A DNA stretch of 64,000 nt from Adiantum capillus-veneris (lineage: Eukaryota; Streptophyta; Polypodiopsida; Polypodiales; Pteridaceae), in contig CM043966.1 of assembly GCA_014529385.2 (NCBI GenBank), positions 44,094,537-44,158,536 of the forward strand. Direction: 5' to 3'. Below are positions 62,871 to 64,000 of the stretch, piece by piece. Each line of letters opens with the position of its first letter. The stretch's first letter is position 1. A model generated the notes under the pieces. The model did no database searches. It was not told where the DNA came from and saw only the letters and a program-made list of their open reading frames with translations. The position numbers were made by a program, and so were the translations under genes.

Positions 62871-63885
62871 AAATGGTTGAGGAAGTGATCAAGAGAATGA
62901 ACCAGAGGGTTCAAAAAAATTTGAACCTATGACGACCACCACCACTAGAAAATGTACCATGCATGTTGAAGTGGTGTGCAATCGAGTATATGTATACCAA
63001 TCACAAGACAAACAAGTGCTATTACAATAGGAATTATGTGAGGGAAAGTCTGTATGGACCATTGGGGGTGCACTGTCTTCCACCACCATTGAGGTACCCA
63101 ATAATGTAGCACAAGGGAGAGACAAGCCTCAATTAGCGTTGGACAAAAAGACTCTTTTACGACAAGAAAACCAGGCAATAGCTAGATATACGCATCATGT
63201 AGAAACAATTGCGAGTCAAAAAATGTTGCCATCGACTTCCATTAGGAGAAACTTGGGCTCCGACTTTTGGGCCATGTAAGAAGTTCCATGTCATCTTAGA
63301 GAGAGAAAATAAAAATATTAAATAGTATATTTTACGTGATACTTTTTTATGCCAACAAAAAGCCAAAATGAAATTTTTTGTTAGGTAGCCACTATCTTTA
63401 TCATTCTTCCCTTTTGTTCTCTTGTTGAGATCCAATTAACCATATGAATAATGATTTGAAATGCCAACTTAAAAAATTTTGCTCCAAAAACTTAAGCTAC
63501 AGGAACTCTATCAACTCTAAACATGAGACTACAGCCTTCCCTCCCAAAACTTCAGATATTTCATCAGTCTCGAGTGTTTGTCTGTCTCTCTATCAACTTT
63601 AGGAATGGAGAATGATTCCTTTTTTATGAAAACATCAATTTGAACTCTTCAACACTTACACAAATAAAGAACACACGCCATCTTCACATTGATGTATTTC
63701 AAGAGTACGCACCATTGCACAAAAATAAGAGGGAGTCTTTCTTATCTCAACAAAGAGAAAGAACTTAGAAGGACAAACAAGGAACATCATTTGGATTTGT
63801 GGACCGATGGGTCTATTTACCCAAAGGATCCTACAACAAATTCCGCCTCCCTTTTCTAATATCACCAACCTTTTACATTTCACAG
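62871..63885. other. No gene seen
   Basis: Several unremarkable open frames on the minus strand. Immediately before 63889 lies a good acceptor-like stretch (ACCTTTTACATTTCACAG). Confidence 0.3.
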
Positions 63886-63888
63886 GTG

Positions 63889-64000
63889 ATGGCAAGGATG
63901 TGCTATTGGGCTACACTCAACATTTGGAAATGCAAGGATTGAATGCAAAAAAGCAAAGAGACTTCCTAGTGATGGAGAACATGCAGCAGTTGAAGAAACA
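63889..64000 (+). CDS. Possible exon start, cut by the window edge
   Basis: Follows a polypyrimidine tract and CACAG. The frame reads GDGKDVLLGYTQHLEMQG and then a Lys/Gln-rich helix (KKQRDFLVMENMQQLKK). It is open to the window end. No family is recognised. Confidence 0.3.

Overview
This window looks like repeat-rich nuclear DNA from a large plant genome. The evidence is several decayed CACTA (En/Spm) DNA transposons, plant-type Ty3/gypsy retrotransposons (one of the Tat type with a second RNase H), spliceosomal introns, tRNA-derived SINE heads and very long (TC)n/(GT)n tracts. A fern or another seed-free plant is my guess from the overall texture; the sequence alone does not prove it. I see no undamaged ordinary host gene. 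Almost every coding stretch is a transposon gene or a broken copy of a cellular gene.

Region by region. 0-10 kb: an ankyrin-like scrap, a single-frame histone H3-like pseudogene (minus, 777-1280), an array of hairpin-forming repeats (1.54-2.13 kb), fragments of an unrecognised gene (2.77-6.40 kb) and a multi-exon transposase-like pseudogene of a family I cannot name (minus, 6.56-9.24 kb). 10.3-21.4 kb: a minus-oriented CACTA element with a TNP2 transposase, its second ORF, a second CACTA left end inside it, a tandem tRNA-SINE array and many microsatellites. 21.4-24.7 kb: remnants of a Ty3/gypsy RT (minus) and a LINE (plus). 24.7-51.2 kb: a second CACTA element (plus) swollen by nested insertions. 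These are a Gag-only LTR element (29.18-44.21 kb, LTRs about 2.8 kb), a Tat-type Ty3 element inserted into its right LTR (35.46-43.23 kb), and a short-LTR gypsy (44.24-49.58 kb, two 164-bp LTRs, TSD CTTTG) placed 27 bp beyond it. 51.5-64 kb: a coiled-coil/RING-like gene with one frameshift, a palindromic 21-bp satellite, a roughly 125-bp satellite, a protein-kinase pseudogene, other tandem repeats, a third TNP2 remnant, a SET-domain-like exon and the start of an unknown exon at the edge.

The most interesting observation is in the Gag-only element. Its gag appears to begin inside the LTR: a 141-bp open exon (30768-30908; copy with an intact ATG at 35215-35355) ends at a GTAGGT donor and joins in phase 0 to the internal gag at 32498. 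The 1,589-bp intron would contain the rest of the LTR, the primer-binding site and the leader. Spliced RNA would then be gag mRNA and unspliced RNA the genome. Insertion order is readable from the nesting: CACTA, then the Gag-only element, then the Tat element in its LTR; the short-LTR gypsy also came after the CACTA.
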